From assembly GCF_003172895.1 (NCBI RefSeq), contig NZ_QGKL01000012.1, positions 62,001-126,000 of the forward strand: a stretch of 64,000 nucleotides of DNA. Direction: 5' to 3'. The first letter of the stretch is position 1. Each line of letters starts with the position of its first letter. The translations under genes were made by a program, and so were the position numbers. The stretch is from Leucothrix arctica. Its GTDB lineage: Bacteria; Pseudomonadota; Gammaproteobacteria; Thiotrichales; Thiotrichaceae. Below are positions 35,378 through 43,722 of the stretch, piece by piece. The notes beneath the pieces are model-generated. The model was given only the letters and a program-made list of their open reading frames with translations. It was not told the DNA's origin and did no database searches.

Positions 35378-36108
35378 CTAACGTGAATTTAATTGATCGC
35401 TACCGACGTAAGTTTTTAGGTGGTATAGCAGCTGCAACTGGTGCGGCTTTGGCGCCGGGTATATTGCTGAGAGAAGCCGGCGCAAATCCACATGATCAAG
35501 CAGTCAGTAATAAAGTGCGTTGGGGAATGTTGATCGACACCAATAAGCTCAAAGATGGTGGTGATGCAATGGTTGCCGCGTGTAAGAAAGAACATGGTTG
35601 GGGCGATGAGCCAAACTCAAAGCCTGAACAACAAGGTCAATGGGCGCGTAAAGTTACCTTCCAAGATAAAGCCAGTGATCATAAGGTGTCGTTGCCAGTG
35701 ATGTGTCAGCACTGTGAAGAGCCGCCTTGTGTAGATGTTTGTCCAACAGGCGCGTCATTTAAACGTGATGATGGCATTGTCTTAGTCGACAAGCATATTT
35801 GCATTGGCTGTCGGTATTGCATGACAGCATGTCCTTATAATGCACGTAGTTTTGTTCACGAAAACTTGGAAAACCAAAAGCCACACTCACCACGAGGAAT
35901 AGGGACGGTTGAGTCCTGTAATCTGTGCGTGCATAGAGTGGATGCGGGTAAGCAACCAGCCTGCGTCGAAGCAGCTGCTGATGCGGTTATCTTTGGTGAT
36001 TTGAATGATCCTAGCAGTACGATCAGTAAGTCCCTGAAAAAGTATGAAGCCCAGCAAATCCGAGCAGACCTAGGTTTGAATACGGGTGTTCGGTACTGGG
36101 GGATTTAA
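35374..36108 (+). CDS. dsrO: DsrO, periplasmic ferredoxin-like subunit
   Basis: The start at 35374 overlaps the dsrJ stop and puts the twin-arginine signal RRKFLGG near residue 10. An earlier in-frame start would be inside dsrJ. The 244-residue protein has cysteine groups for several 4Fe-4S clusters: CQHCEEPPCVDVC, CIGCRYCMTAC and CNLCVHRVDAGKQPAC. It transfers electrons between DsrJ and the membrane subunit DsrP. Confidence 0.92.
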   Translation: MTNVNLIDRYRRKFLGGIAAATGAALAPGILLREAGANPHDQAVSNKVRWGMLIDTNKLKDGGDAMVAACKKEHGWGDEPNSKPEQQGQWARKVTFQDKASDHKVSLPVMCQHCEEPPCVDVCPTGASFKRDDGIVLVDKHICIGCRYCMTACPYNARSFVHENLENQKPHSPRGIGTVESCNLCVHRVDAGKQPACVEAAADAVIFGDLNDPSSTISKSLKKYEAQQIRADLGLNTGVRYWGI

Positions 36109-36113
36109 GTTAA

Positions 36114-37283
36114 ATGCAACGAACTGACTTTCATGAAATTGAGATAAGTAGTCGCCGCTTTTACTCCATCCTAGTTACCTTGGCTGGCGTTCTAGTCGCA
36201 GCGGCTTATGCCTTTTTTTATATGGAAAGTCAGGGCCATTTCGTCACGGGGATGAATAACCAAGTGGTGTGGGGTTTGCCGCATGTTGTGGCTATATTCC
36301 TTATCGTGACGGCATCTGGCGCAGCAAATGTTGCCAGCTTAGGTTCGGTGTTTAATAAGCCTGCTTATCAGCCTTATGGGCGAATATCGTTAGTGTTAGC
36401 GATGTCTTTATTACTGGGTGGGCTGCTCGTTATTTTGTTAGACCTGGGTCATGCAGACCGACTCATTATCGCCATGACACACTTTAATTTTGACTCTGTT
36501 TTTGCGTGGAATATCCTGTTGTATAGCGGGTTCTTTGTGATTATGGGGTTATATCTGTGGTCGATCATGGATCGTACCGCTACGGCTAAGCGTTGTTATC
36601 AACCTTTGGCTTACTTAGGTTTTGTTTGGCGCTTCATTTTAACGGCTGGGACAGGTTCTATTTTTGGAGTGTTGGTTGCACGCGAGTACTACGATATTTT
36701 GATGATGGCACCGTTGTTTATTGCTTCTTCTTATCTGATAGGAACAGCATGTTTTAGCTTGGTATTATTACTTCTTTATAAGCTGGAAGGGCGGCAATTA
36801 AGTGAGGTAATAAAGAGTCGCTTAGCGATTAGCCTATGCCTATGTATTGTTGTAGTAACATTGATTGAACTCGCTCGACATCTACTTAATTACTTCATAA
36901 TGGGTTACACGGCGGTTGAGGTATTTGTCTTGCGTGATGCGGGCGCGGTGACCCTTATGTTTTGGTTGGGGCAGGTAGTGATAGGCTTGGTATTGCCAAT
37001 TATTTTATTGTACTTGCCTAGCGTTAAAAGAAGTCGTTTAGCGATTGCCTCTACCTTGATTATGCTGGGCGGATTATGTCAGCTCTACGTCATTATTATT
37101 GGTGGTCAGTTACAGCCCTTAAGGCTATTTCCCAATGCAGTGACGGAGACTAGCGGAAATCTAGATATAGCTTATTCAGCGTCCCTTCCAGAGCTTATGT
37201 TATCGTTGGGAGGAGTGGCTATCACGCTATTTGTATTCACTATTGCTGTAAAAGTGTTACGGCTTACGCCTGCTAATTCTTAA
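36114..37283 (+). CDS. dsrP: DsrP, NrfD/PsrC-type membrane subunit
   Basis: The 389-residue integral membrane protein has about ten segments and the NrfD-family pattern (FVTGMNNQVVWGLPHVVAIF; later LDLGHADRLI). It would exchange electrons between DsrO and the quinone pool. It follows dsrO by five bases and closes the dsrMKJOP block. Confidence 0.92.
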   Translation: MQRTDFHEIEISSRRFYSILVTLAGVLVAAAYAFFYMESQGHFVTGMNNQVVWGLPHVVAIFLIVTASGAANVASLGSVFNKPAYQPYGRISLVLAMSLLLGGLLVILLDLGHADRLIIAMTHFNFDSVFAWNILLYSGFFVIMGLYLWSIMDRTATAKRCYQPLAYLGFVWRFILTAGTGSIFGVLVAREYYDILMMAPLFIASSYLIGTACFSLVLLLLYKLEGRQLSEVIKSRLAISLCLCIVVVTLIELARHLLNYFIMGYTAVEVFVLRDAGAVTLMFWLGQVVIGLVLPIILLYLPSVKRSRLAIASTLIMLGGLCQLYVIIIGGQLQPLRLFPNAVTETSGNLDIAYSASLPELMLSLGGVAITLFVFTIAVKVLRLTPANS

Positions 37284-37375
37284 AACTGCGGTGAATAAAA
37301 CCACTCACAAACACTATGTCAGCCAGTAGATTTTTCGTATACTCGACCAACGACCCATTCAAGAGTTAATCATTC

Positions 37376-38557
37376 ATGTTTGAAAAGCTAAGTTCACCAA
37401 AGCCCGACGCTATCCTTGCATTGCTAGCGACTTATAATGCGGATACCCGACCAGATAAAATGAATCTAGGTGTGGGTGTTTATATGAATGAGAAGGGTGA
37501 GACGATTATTCTCGACTCAGTCAAAAAAGCAGAAGCACGCTTGCTGGAAGCAGAGACAACTAAGACCTATGTTGGCTTATCTGGTGATAAAGGTTACAAC
37601 CAAGCGATGCAAGAAATTGTGTTTGGTGACTCCGTTGCAAATGAACGAGTTAACGGCGTGCAGGCTACCGGTGGTAGTGGCGCGTTACGTGTCTTGTCAA
37701 AACTGACGGCGCGTATGCGGCCTGATGCAAAAGTGTATGTGAGCGACCCAACATGGCCAAACCACTACGCTTTGTTACAAACAGAGCATACAGAAATTGA
37801 ACATTACCCTTATTTTGATGCGGCTACATGTTCAGTAGACTTTGCGGCAATGGCTGCGAAGCTACGTACACTCACCGCAAATGATGTCGTGGTTTTGCAC
37901 GGCTGCTGCCATAACCCAACAGGTGCTAACCTAAGTAATGAGCAGTGGGATGAAGTTGCTGAGATCGCTGTTGAAGTAGGCTTTTTACCATTTATAGATA
38001 TCGCATATCAAGGTTTTGGTGATGGCTTAGAAGCGGATGCTTACGGTGTTCGTAAACTAGCGAGTAGTGTTGATGAGATGCTCGTGGCAGTATCTTGTTC
38101 AAAGAATTTTGGTATTTATCGTGATCGTGTGGGTTGTGCGTTTGCTATCGGTAAAGACCAAGCATCGGCTGAATTAGCGAATGCTAATATGCAAAATATC
38201 TCACGTGGGATTTACTCTATGCCACCTGATCATGGCGCGTCAGTGGTTCGTATCATTTGGGATAACCCAGAGTTGCGACAGTTATGGCAGGATGAGTTGG
38301 TTGCGATGTGTACACGCATGACGTCGTTACGTAATAAATTAGCAGACGAGTTTAAGCGCCAAAGTGGTGGCGATAAGTTTGAATTTATTCGTATTCACCG
38401 AGGCATGTTCTCTCTGATGGGCTTGAGTGTTGAACAGGTGATCGAGCTGCGTGATGCTCATGGTATCTATATGATCGAAGACAGTCGTGTGAATATAGCT
38501 GGTTTGCAGGAAGAGAATATTCCTCGAGTGGTTAAGTCTATTCTGGCCGTGTCATAA
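37376..38557 (+). CDS. Aromatic amino acid/aspartate aminotransferase
   Basis: The 393-residue class I PLP aminotransferase is of the AspC/TyrB group. The PLP lysine is in SCSKNFGIYRDRVG (about residue 243), the aspartate that binds the pyridine nitrogen in FIDIAYQGFGDG, and the HGCCHNPTG motif is intact. It converts aspartate or aromatic amino acids with 2-oxoglutarate. It follows dsrP by 92 bases and ends at a strong terminator, so it may be co-transcribed with the dsr genes, although no sulfur role is evident. Confidence 0.85.
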   Translation: MFEKLSSPKPDAILALLATYNADTRPDKMNLGVGVYMNEKGETIILDSVKKAEARLLEAETTKTYVGLSGDKGYNQAMQEIVFGDSVANERVNGVQATGGSGALRVLSKLTARMRPDAKVYVSDPTWPNHYALLQTEHTEIEHYPYFDAATCSVDFAAMAAKLRTLTANDVVVLHGCCHNPTGANLSNEQWDEVAEIAVEVGFLPFIDIAYQGFGDGLEADAYGVRKLASSVDEMLVAVSCSKNFGIYRDRVGCAFAIGKDQASAELANANMQNISRGIYSMPPDHGASVVRIIWDNPELRQLWQDELVAMCTRMTSLRNKLADEFKRQSGGDKFEFIRIHRGMFSLMGLSVEQVIELRDAHGIYMIEDSRVNIAGLQEENIPRVVKSILAVS

Positions 38558-38583
38558 CTAGATCTTTTCTTTTAAATCGCATA

Positions 38584-38624
38584 AAAAAAGCCGCTAAATC
38601 GTAGTGATTAGCGGCTTTTTTATT
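38584..38624. terminator. Bidirectional terminator after the aminotransferase gene
   Basis: GCCGCTAAATC pairs with GATTAGCGGC (one bulge). A-runs and T-runs flank it, so it serves the plus-strand aminotransferase and the minus-strand pcuC gene. Confidence 0.9.
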
Positions 38625-38649
38625 AGCTCAATTACAACATGAAACGTTA

Positions 38650-39219
38650 TTAGTGATGTGCATGAGTTTTATCAGCGGCATCATCAGTTTTTGCGTCGTT
38701 CATCATAGGCATGGCTTTCTGATCCATCGCTCCATGATTCATTTTGCTGTGATCCATTTTCGCCGCTGGCATCTTGGTTATGTCTTTGACGATAAACTCA
38801 ATCTCAACATCACCTGCATGTTCAAACTTAAGTAAGCTTTTATGAGTCTCGTCAGGAATCATTTGCTCGCTTAAACCAATAAACATGATGTGCAACCCAC
38901 CAGGCTTCAGCTCAACCGTTTTTCCAGCAGGAATAACGAGACCGCCTTTAGTCTGCTGCATACGCATCACGCCGTTTTCTCCCATGATCATTTCATGGAT
39001 CTCAACGGCCTCACTGAACGGTGCAGTGCCAGCAAAAAGTCTATCATCCTCTTCGCCATTATTTGTGATCGTCATAAACCCACCAGCGACGGGCGTCATT
39101 GGGGGTGTGCTGCGAGTGTATGGAGTCTCGATCGTTAGTTTACCCACTTCAAATGTTTGCGCAGATGCACTGTTAATTAGGCCAAGTGTCAATAGTGTTC
39201 CAATAATGAGTGTTTTCAT
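38650..39219 (-). CDS. Periplasmic copper chaperone PCu(A)C
   Basis: The start at 39219 (MKTLIIGTLL) has CTGGA before it and gives a signal peptide ending SASA. A longer frame from 39399 would run into the upstream gene. The 189-residue protein has the PCuAC Cu(I) site: EIHEMIMGENGVMRMQ and GGLHIMFIGL supply the conserved His and Met ligands. The C-terminus is an extra Met/His-rich tail with MDHSKMNHGAM and HAHH. It delivers copper to cytochrome oxidase or scavenges it. The MDHSKMNH unit is the same as in CopB. Confidence 0.88.
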   Translation of the reverse strand: MKTLIIGTLLTLGLINSASAQTFEVGKLTIETPYTRSTPPMTPVAGGFMTITNNGEEDDRLFAGTAPFSEAVEIHEMIMGENGVMRMQQTKGGLVIPAGKTVELKPGGLHIMFIGLSEQMIPDETHKSLLKFEHAGDVEIEFIVKDITKMPAAKMDHSKMNHGAMDQKAMPMMNDAKTDDAADKTHAHH

Positions 39220-39283
39220 GGTTTTCCAGTCGTAATAATCCAAAGGTGTGAAGGTTTTCACAGGTGTTGTTATTTGATTCGGA

Positions 39284-39667
39284 TTATAAGTAGGGTGGGG
39301 CGCGACTAGTGTAAGCAGAAATATGTGGCACAGTGTGTTGATAGAAAGACAATCGATTCTGATCTTCACTGGGGAGCTTTGAAAGTATAATTGTTTCAAC
39401 TGTTGGCAGTGCCGAATGGCTTAATATATCAGCGAGTTGTAAAGCACTGCAGTGCGTTTGCCAATTTACAACTTGGTCACTTAGCGTTGAAATAGAACGT
39501 TTTTCAATGCCATTAATAGTGCAAACGAGTAAGTATTGATTAGCGTTATTGCTAATCAAATGTGGGCTTGTCCAGAAGCTGAGCCAAGGTGTCATTAACA
39601 TCATGAGGCTGAGCATCAACAGCGCTACTACTCGTTGTTGTTTTTTCTTGGTCAAAATAAAGATCAA
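39284..39667 (-). CDS. DUF2946-like small envelope protein
   Basis: The 127-residue protein has a basic start and a membrane segment (about 13-32). A short exported domain follows with VCTINGIEKRSI and THCSALQLADIL, and it ends SRAPPYL. This spacing resembles DUF2946 proteins, though a CxxC pair is reduced to single cysteines. It sits 64 bases upstream of pcuC on the same strand, a common partnership in copper loci. The function is unknown. Confidence 0.5.
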   Translation of the reverse strand: MIFILTKKKQQRVVALLMLSLMMLMTPWLSFWTSPHLISNNANQYLLVCTINGIEKRSISTLSDQVVNWQTHCSALQLADILSHSALPTVETIILSKLPSEDQNRLSFYQHTVPHISAYTSRAPPYL

Positions 39668-39772
39668 AACTACCGTGATTGGGTAACCCTTTTTAAAGTG
39701 TTCAGTGCTCCTTTGTCAAGGTTAGTGGTTTTCCCGTGATTTCCAGTTGTCAGTTATTCTCTACCGCAGTCC

Positions 39773-40465
39773 TTGCCTCTACTTGCTTACTTATCTGTAG
39801 AGAAAGACACTGGCTTCATTAAAGATGAAATAATAATTATTAGCCGGCAGAAGGAGTTTGTTTTGGGCTTTTCTTTGGGACATCAAAGTAGTGACAGCGC
39901 TTCATACTCTGCGCCAGATCCTATGTTCATATCAGCAGTTTCGGCTATGGCTAAGGGGTTTCCTTGGGAGCGCTTTGAGCGTTTCTTTGAAGCTCGCCCG
40001 CTTATAAATGCGAGTGTGAATGATCAGATTTTTTTAATGCGTATTTTAGTTCTACAAGAAATGCTATGTCTTGACGATAAGGGAACGATAAAATGGATAA
40101 GAAACCAAATGTACTTGTTTGCTTTTCTGTCTCCGGGTCATAAGCCAAAAATCCCATCTCCAGAGTTGCTGCTTAGCTTTCGAGAAGCATTGAGTAACGC
40201 CAATATATTAGAGCCATTCAGGCAGCGCTGCCAAGCGCTAATTGTGAAGCACTCTGACACTAGCTCGTTTCAAAGCCCTAGTTGGTCTTTCAAAGTTGAT
40301 GATATTTCTGTCAATAGTGACAGCGACGACCTAGCAGCACATTGGGTAACGTGCCCCGCTTGCCAGAGTGCCAAGCTGAGCAATCATACGCCATCTGACG
40401 AGTCAGAAGCCTCGGTTGCACCTTGGGCTTCATGCGACCAATGCGGTCATGCATTTAAGGTCTAG
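39773..40465 (+). CDS. Domesticated transposase-N-domain protein with C-terminal zinc ribbon
   Basis: I recognise a DUF772-like domain (the N-terminal domain of IS5/IS1182-type transposases) at about residues 65-165: FERFFEARPLINASVNDQIF, RILVLQEMLCLDD and LLSFREALSNANI. There is no downstream DDE catalytic domain. Instead the 230-residue protein ends with two CxxC pairs, CPACQSAK and CDQCGHAF, like a zinc ribbon. The only plausible start is a TTG at 39773 with a weak ribosome-binding site, since an in-frame TGA stands at 39737. It could be a transposase remnant or a domesticated DNA-binding protein. Confidence 0.5.
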   Translation: MPLLAYLSVEKDTGFIKDEIIIISRQKEFVLGFSLGHQSSDSASYSAPDPMFISAVSAMAKGFPWERFERFFEARPLINASVNDQIFLMRILVLQEMLCLDDKGTIKWIRNQMYLFAFLSPGHKPKIPSPELLLSFREALSNANILEPFRQRCQALIVKHSDTSSFQSPSWSFKVDDISVNSDSDDLAAHWVTCPACQSAKLSNHTPSDESEASVAPWASCDQCGHAFKV

Positions 40466-40548
40466 TAACTGACTTTCTTAATTGCTTCAATAGCTTGCGC
40501 CAATCTTATATTATGGTGTGTATTGTTTTAGTAATTAGGTGGTGATGA

Positions 40549-41301
40549 GTGAGTTCAGTCGAAGGTACGCTGGTCGAAAAGGTTGTCTTAGTGACTGGCG
40601 CAGCAAAACGCATTGGTGCACAAATCGCCAAAACCCTACATGCTGAAGGTGCTTTTGTTGTGATTCACTACCGTGACTCTGCTGACGAGGCGGAAGCATT
40701 GGTGTCTCAGCTTAACAACCAAAGGGCGCATTCTGCCACCAGTTATCAGGCCGAACTAGGTAATGTAGCCGCACTTCAGTGTATGGTTGCAGATGTGATT
40801 ACATTAACCGGACGTTTGGATGTGTTGGTTAATAATGCATCTGGATTCTACCCAACACCTATCGGTGAAATCCAGGAGCAAGATTGGCAGCAGTTATTAG
40901 ACAGTAACCTTAAGGGGCCGTTGTTTCTTTCTCAAGCGGCAGCTCCTTACTTAAAAAAGTCTAAGGGTTGTATTGTTAATATGGTTGATATTCATGCAGA
41001 TAGGCCTATTGCTAATCATAGTGTCTATTGTGCGGCTAAAGCAGGGTTAGTGATGTTAACGAAGTCGCTAGCGACTGATCTTGGCCCAGATGTTAGAGTC
41101 AATGCCGTTGCTGCAGGTGCAATTATTTGGCCAGAAGCAATGGGAAGTAATCAGTCTGATGAGATCGTCTCACGTATAGCGTTAAAGCGTCGAGGGGAGT
41201 TGGGAGATATAGCAGACACCGTACTATTTTTGGTTAATCGAGCCAGCTATATTACGGGGCAAATTATTACAGTTGATGGTGGAAGAACAGTACAACAATA
41301 A
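40549..41301 (+). CDS. Pteridine reductase-like short-chain dehydrogenase
   Basis: A GTG start follows AGGTGG. The 250-residue SDR has the cofactor motif TGAAKRIG (about residues 17-24), the TGxxxRxG form typical of pteridine reductases. It also has NNAS, and the catalytic set Asp in NMVDIHAD, Tyr and Lys in YCAAK, the Asp replacing the usual SDR Ser as in PTR1/FolM. It would reduce dihydrobiopterin or dihydromonapterin/dihydrofolate with NADPH. The specificity is inferred from motifs. Confidence 0.78.
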   Translation: MSSVEGTLVEKVVLVTGAAKRIGAQIAKTLHAEGAFVVIHYRDSADEAEALVSQLNNQRAHSATSYQAELGNVAALQCMVADVITLTGRLDVLVNNASGFYPTPIGEIQEQDWQQLLDSNLKGPLFLSQAAAPYLKKSKGCIVNMVDIHADRPIANHSVYCAAKAGLVMLTKSLATDLGPDVRVNAVAAGAIIWPEAMGSNQSDEIVSRIALKRRGELGDIADTVLFLVNRASYITGQIITVDGGRTVQQ

Positions 41302-41420
41302 AATTCCCATCAAAAATTAAAATATGGTCATACATTCCATCGGTGATGTCTTGGTATTGATGTTTTTAATGGTGCTATACTGCACAAGCAAAAATGGTCG
41401 ATAGCAGGCTTGGGGAGAGT

Positions 41421-41459
41421 ATGAACAAAATAACTATAGTTGAATCTAATGAAGTCTGA
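41421..41459 (+). CDS. Short upstream ORF overlapping the gspD start
   Basis: ATG at 41421 with a strong GGGGAG site opens a 12-codon frame (MNKITIVESNEV) ending at TGA 41457-41459, which overlaps the gspD ATG at 41449 in another frame. The gspD start itself has no visible Shine-Dalgarno sequence. The arrangement looks like a leader peptide for translational coupling. It could also be chance. Confidence 0.4.
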   Translation: MNKITIVESNEV

Positions 41460-43710
41460 ATTAAAAACGTGTCTAAAAAGTCTTACGCTAAGTATCGGTT
41501 TATTGCTTGGAGCGAGCAGTTCAGTTCAGGCCGAAAGTTATAATTTGAATCTTCGAGATGGTGACCTTCAGGCTTTTGTTAGCTTGATATCAACAGCAAC
41601 GGGCAAAAACTTCGTTCTTGATAAACAAGTTCGTGGCCAAAAAATAACGATTGTTACTGGCCGTGAAATTGATGAAGACGAACTCTATAAGTTGTTTTTA
41701 TCAGTGCTTCAGGTACATGGTTTAGCGGCTGTAGAAGCAGGTGGAATCACCAAAATCATTCCAGCGAACAAATCAAAATATCAAGCAGTACCCGTAGTAG
41801 AAGAGCGAACGGGTATTCCTGAAATAGATAAAAAAATCATAAAAAGAGAGCCTGATGCTTTAGTTACAAAGGTAATTAAAGCAGAACATGTACCTGTTGC
41901 TAATATGGTACCTATCTTACGCCCAATGATTTCTCCGACAGGGCACCTTCAAGGTTACACGCCTAGTAATAGTATTGTTGTTACAGACACAATTGCTAAC
42001 ATTGATAAAGTGACCAAACTTGTGCGTCGTATGGATACGCCTGATCAAGATGAAATGGAAGTTGTTATCCTTCGATTTGCATCAGCGGCTGAGCTTGTGA
42101 AAACCATACAAGCCTTACAAGGTACGACTCAACAGAAAGGTGTTGTTGCTAAATATAAAGTGTCTGCGGACACCAGAACTAATAGTTTACTAGTCAGTGG
42201 TAGTTCGTCTGGCCGCAAGCAAGTTAAAGATATCGTTCGTCGCTTAGACCGACCAAAAATTAAAACGGCAGAGGAGTCAACGCAAGTTGTTTATCTGCGT
42301 TATGCAAAAGCGGAAGATTTAGCAAAGGTGTTGACCACAACAACTGCTAATACCGTGAGCGCTGAAGCGACTGCTAAAGGCGGTGCGGGTACGCAAAAAG
42401 CAAAAGTAACCATTACTGCAGACGACTCAACGAACGCATTGATTATTACTGCTGAGCCAGATGTGCATAGAAATTTGGCGGAAGTGATCAAGCGACTAGA
42501 TATTCGCCGTGCTCAAGTTATGGTTGAAGCCGTTATTGCAGAAGTATCCTTAGGTCTGTCTCATGAACTAGGCTTGCAGTTAGGTTCTTATGATCCTGAC
42601 GGTGGTTCAGGTTTATTATCATCTGGTTTTGATAATAGTAGTTTCTCTGTCGCTAATGCTTTGAGTGGAACATTCCCAACTACGTCAGGTTTATTGCTTG
42701 GCATAGGTGGTGGAACTATTGGTAATTCTCAGTGGGGAGCTGTATTAAATGCGCTTCAAGGAGATGTTTCTTCAAATATCCTATCTACTCCAACAATTGT
42801 AACGATGGATAATGTTGAAGCGAGTATGGTGGTGGGTCAGAATGTTCCGTTTGTGACAGGAACAACCACGAGTGACAGCACAGATAATCCTTTTCAGACG
42901 ATTGAAAGAAAGGATGTCGGTATAACGCTTAAGGTAACGCCGCAGATTAATGCTGGCAGTAGCATCATGATGAACCTGGAGCAGGAAGTATCTTCGATCT
43001 CAGAAAGCTCGGTTGCGACAGATGTTATAACTAATACGCGTTCGTTTACGACGCAGGTCATGGTCGAAGACGGGCAGATGCTTGTTATTGGTGGTCTTAT
43101 CGAAGACAAGTACGATGACAATATGCAAAAAGTACCAATCTTGGGTGATTTACCTTTTATTGGTAAAGCCTTTAGAAGTACTACAAGAACTAAAACTCAA
43201 CAAAACTTGATGGTGTTTATCCATCCTGTGATTATGCGTGATGTATTAAGTGCGGATAGTTACACGTTAGAAAAATACAATGATATTCGCGGTATTCAAC
43301 GAAATAGTGACCTGACTAGTCGTGGCACAGGGGATATTAGAGCGAAACAGTTCCCTGATAATCCTAACTCATTATTAGCACAGGGTGCAGTGACAGAACG
43401 CCAACAGCAGTTGCAGAGTTACGCTGAAGAAACTCAGCGACAGTCAAATACGCAAACGCATAGTTATAATGGTAATGCCGCACCGCAAGTTCGACGTGCA
43501 ACTAAGCCATTAACGACTCAGCAACGACAGCAAATTGCTAAGCAACGTGAGCGTGAACAGCGCCTTGCGGTTGAAGCTAAGCGCCGACGTGCTGTGCAAA
43601 TAAATCAAGAAAGAGTCGCTGCTAATCAGCGTCGTCGTGATGCTGTTACGCGTCAGAATCAGTTGCGTGAACAGCAGGCTAGACAAAGAGCAGCTCAAGC
43701 GAATAACTAA
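41449..43710 (+). CDS. gspD: Type II secretion secretin GspD
   Basis: The 753-residue outer-membrane secretin has a signal peptide ending VQA and an N0 domain (YNLNLRDGDLQAFVSLIS). N1-N3 domains follow with repeated ADxRTNSLLV/ADDSTNALII patterns, then the secretin core (VPFVTGTT, ...QMLVIGGLIEDKY...VPILGDLPFIGKAF). It forms the pore for folded exoproteins. The last ~110 residues are an unusual Gln/Arg-rich low-complexity tail. The start at 41449 lacks a ribosome-binding site (see the upstream ORF). gspC and gspG-N are not nearby. Confidence 0.92.
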   Translation: MKSELKTCLKSLTLSIGLLLGASSSVQAESYNLNLRDGDLQAFVSLISTATGKNFVLDKQVRGQKITIVTGREIDEDELYKLFLSVLQVHGLAAVEAGGITKIIPANKSKYQAVPVVEERTGIPEIDKKIIKREPDALVTKVIKAEHVPVANMVPILRPMISPTGHLQGYTPSNSIVVTDTIANIDKVTKLVRRMDTPDQDEMEVVILRFASAAELVKTIQALQGTTQQKGVVAKYKVSADTRTNSLLVSGSSSGRKQVKDIVRRLDRPKIKTAEESTQVVYLRYAKAEDLAKVLTTTTANTVSAEATAKGGAGTQKAKVTITADDSTNALIITAEPDVHRNLAEVIKRLDIRRAQVMVEAVIAEVSLGLSHELGLQLGSYDPDGGSGLLSSGFDNSSFSVANALSGTFPTTSGLLLGIGGGTIGNSQWGAVLNALQGDVSSNILSTPTIVTMDNVEASMVVGQNVPFVTGTTTSDSTDNPFQTIERKDVGITLKVTPQINAGSSIMMNLEQEVSSISESSVATDVITNTRSFTTQVMVEDGQMLVIGGLIEDKYDDNMQKVPILGDLPFIGKAFRSTTRTKTQQNLMVFIHPVIMRDVLSADSYTLEKYNDIRGIQRNSDLTSRGTGDIRAKQFPDNPNSLLAQGAVTERQQQLQSYAEETQRQSNTQTHSYNGNAAPQVRRATKPLTTQQRQQIAKQREREQRLAVEAKRRRAVQINQERVAANQRRRDAVTRQNQLREQQARQRAAQANN

Positions 43711-43722
43711 GGGTTAATAAAA

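Noticed and set aside
39740-40465. Complete insertion sequence
   Set aside because: There is no catalytic DDE domain, and no terminal inverted repeats or target duplication could be recognised around the gene.
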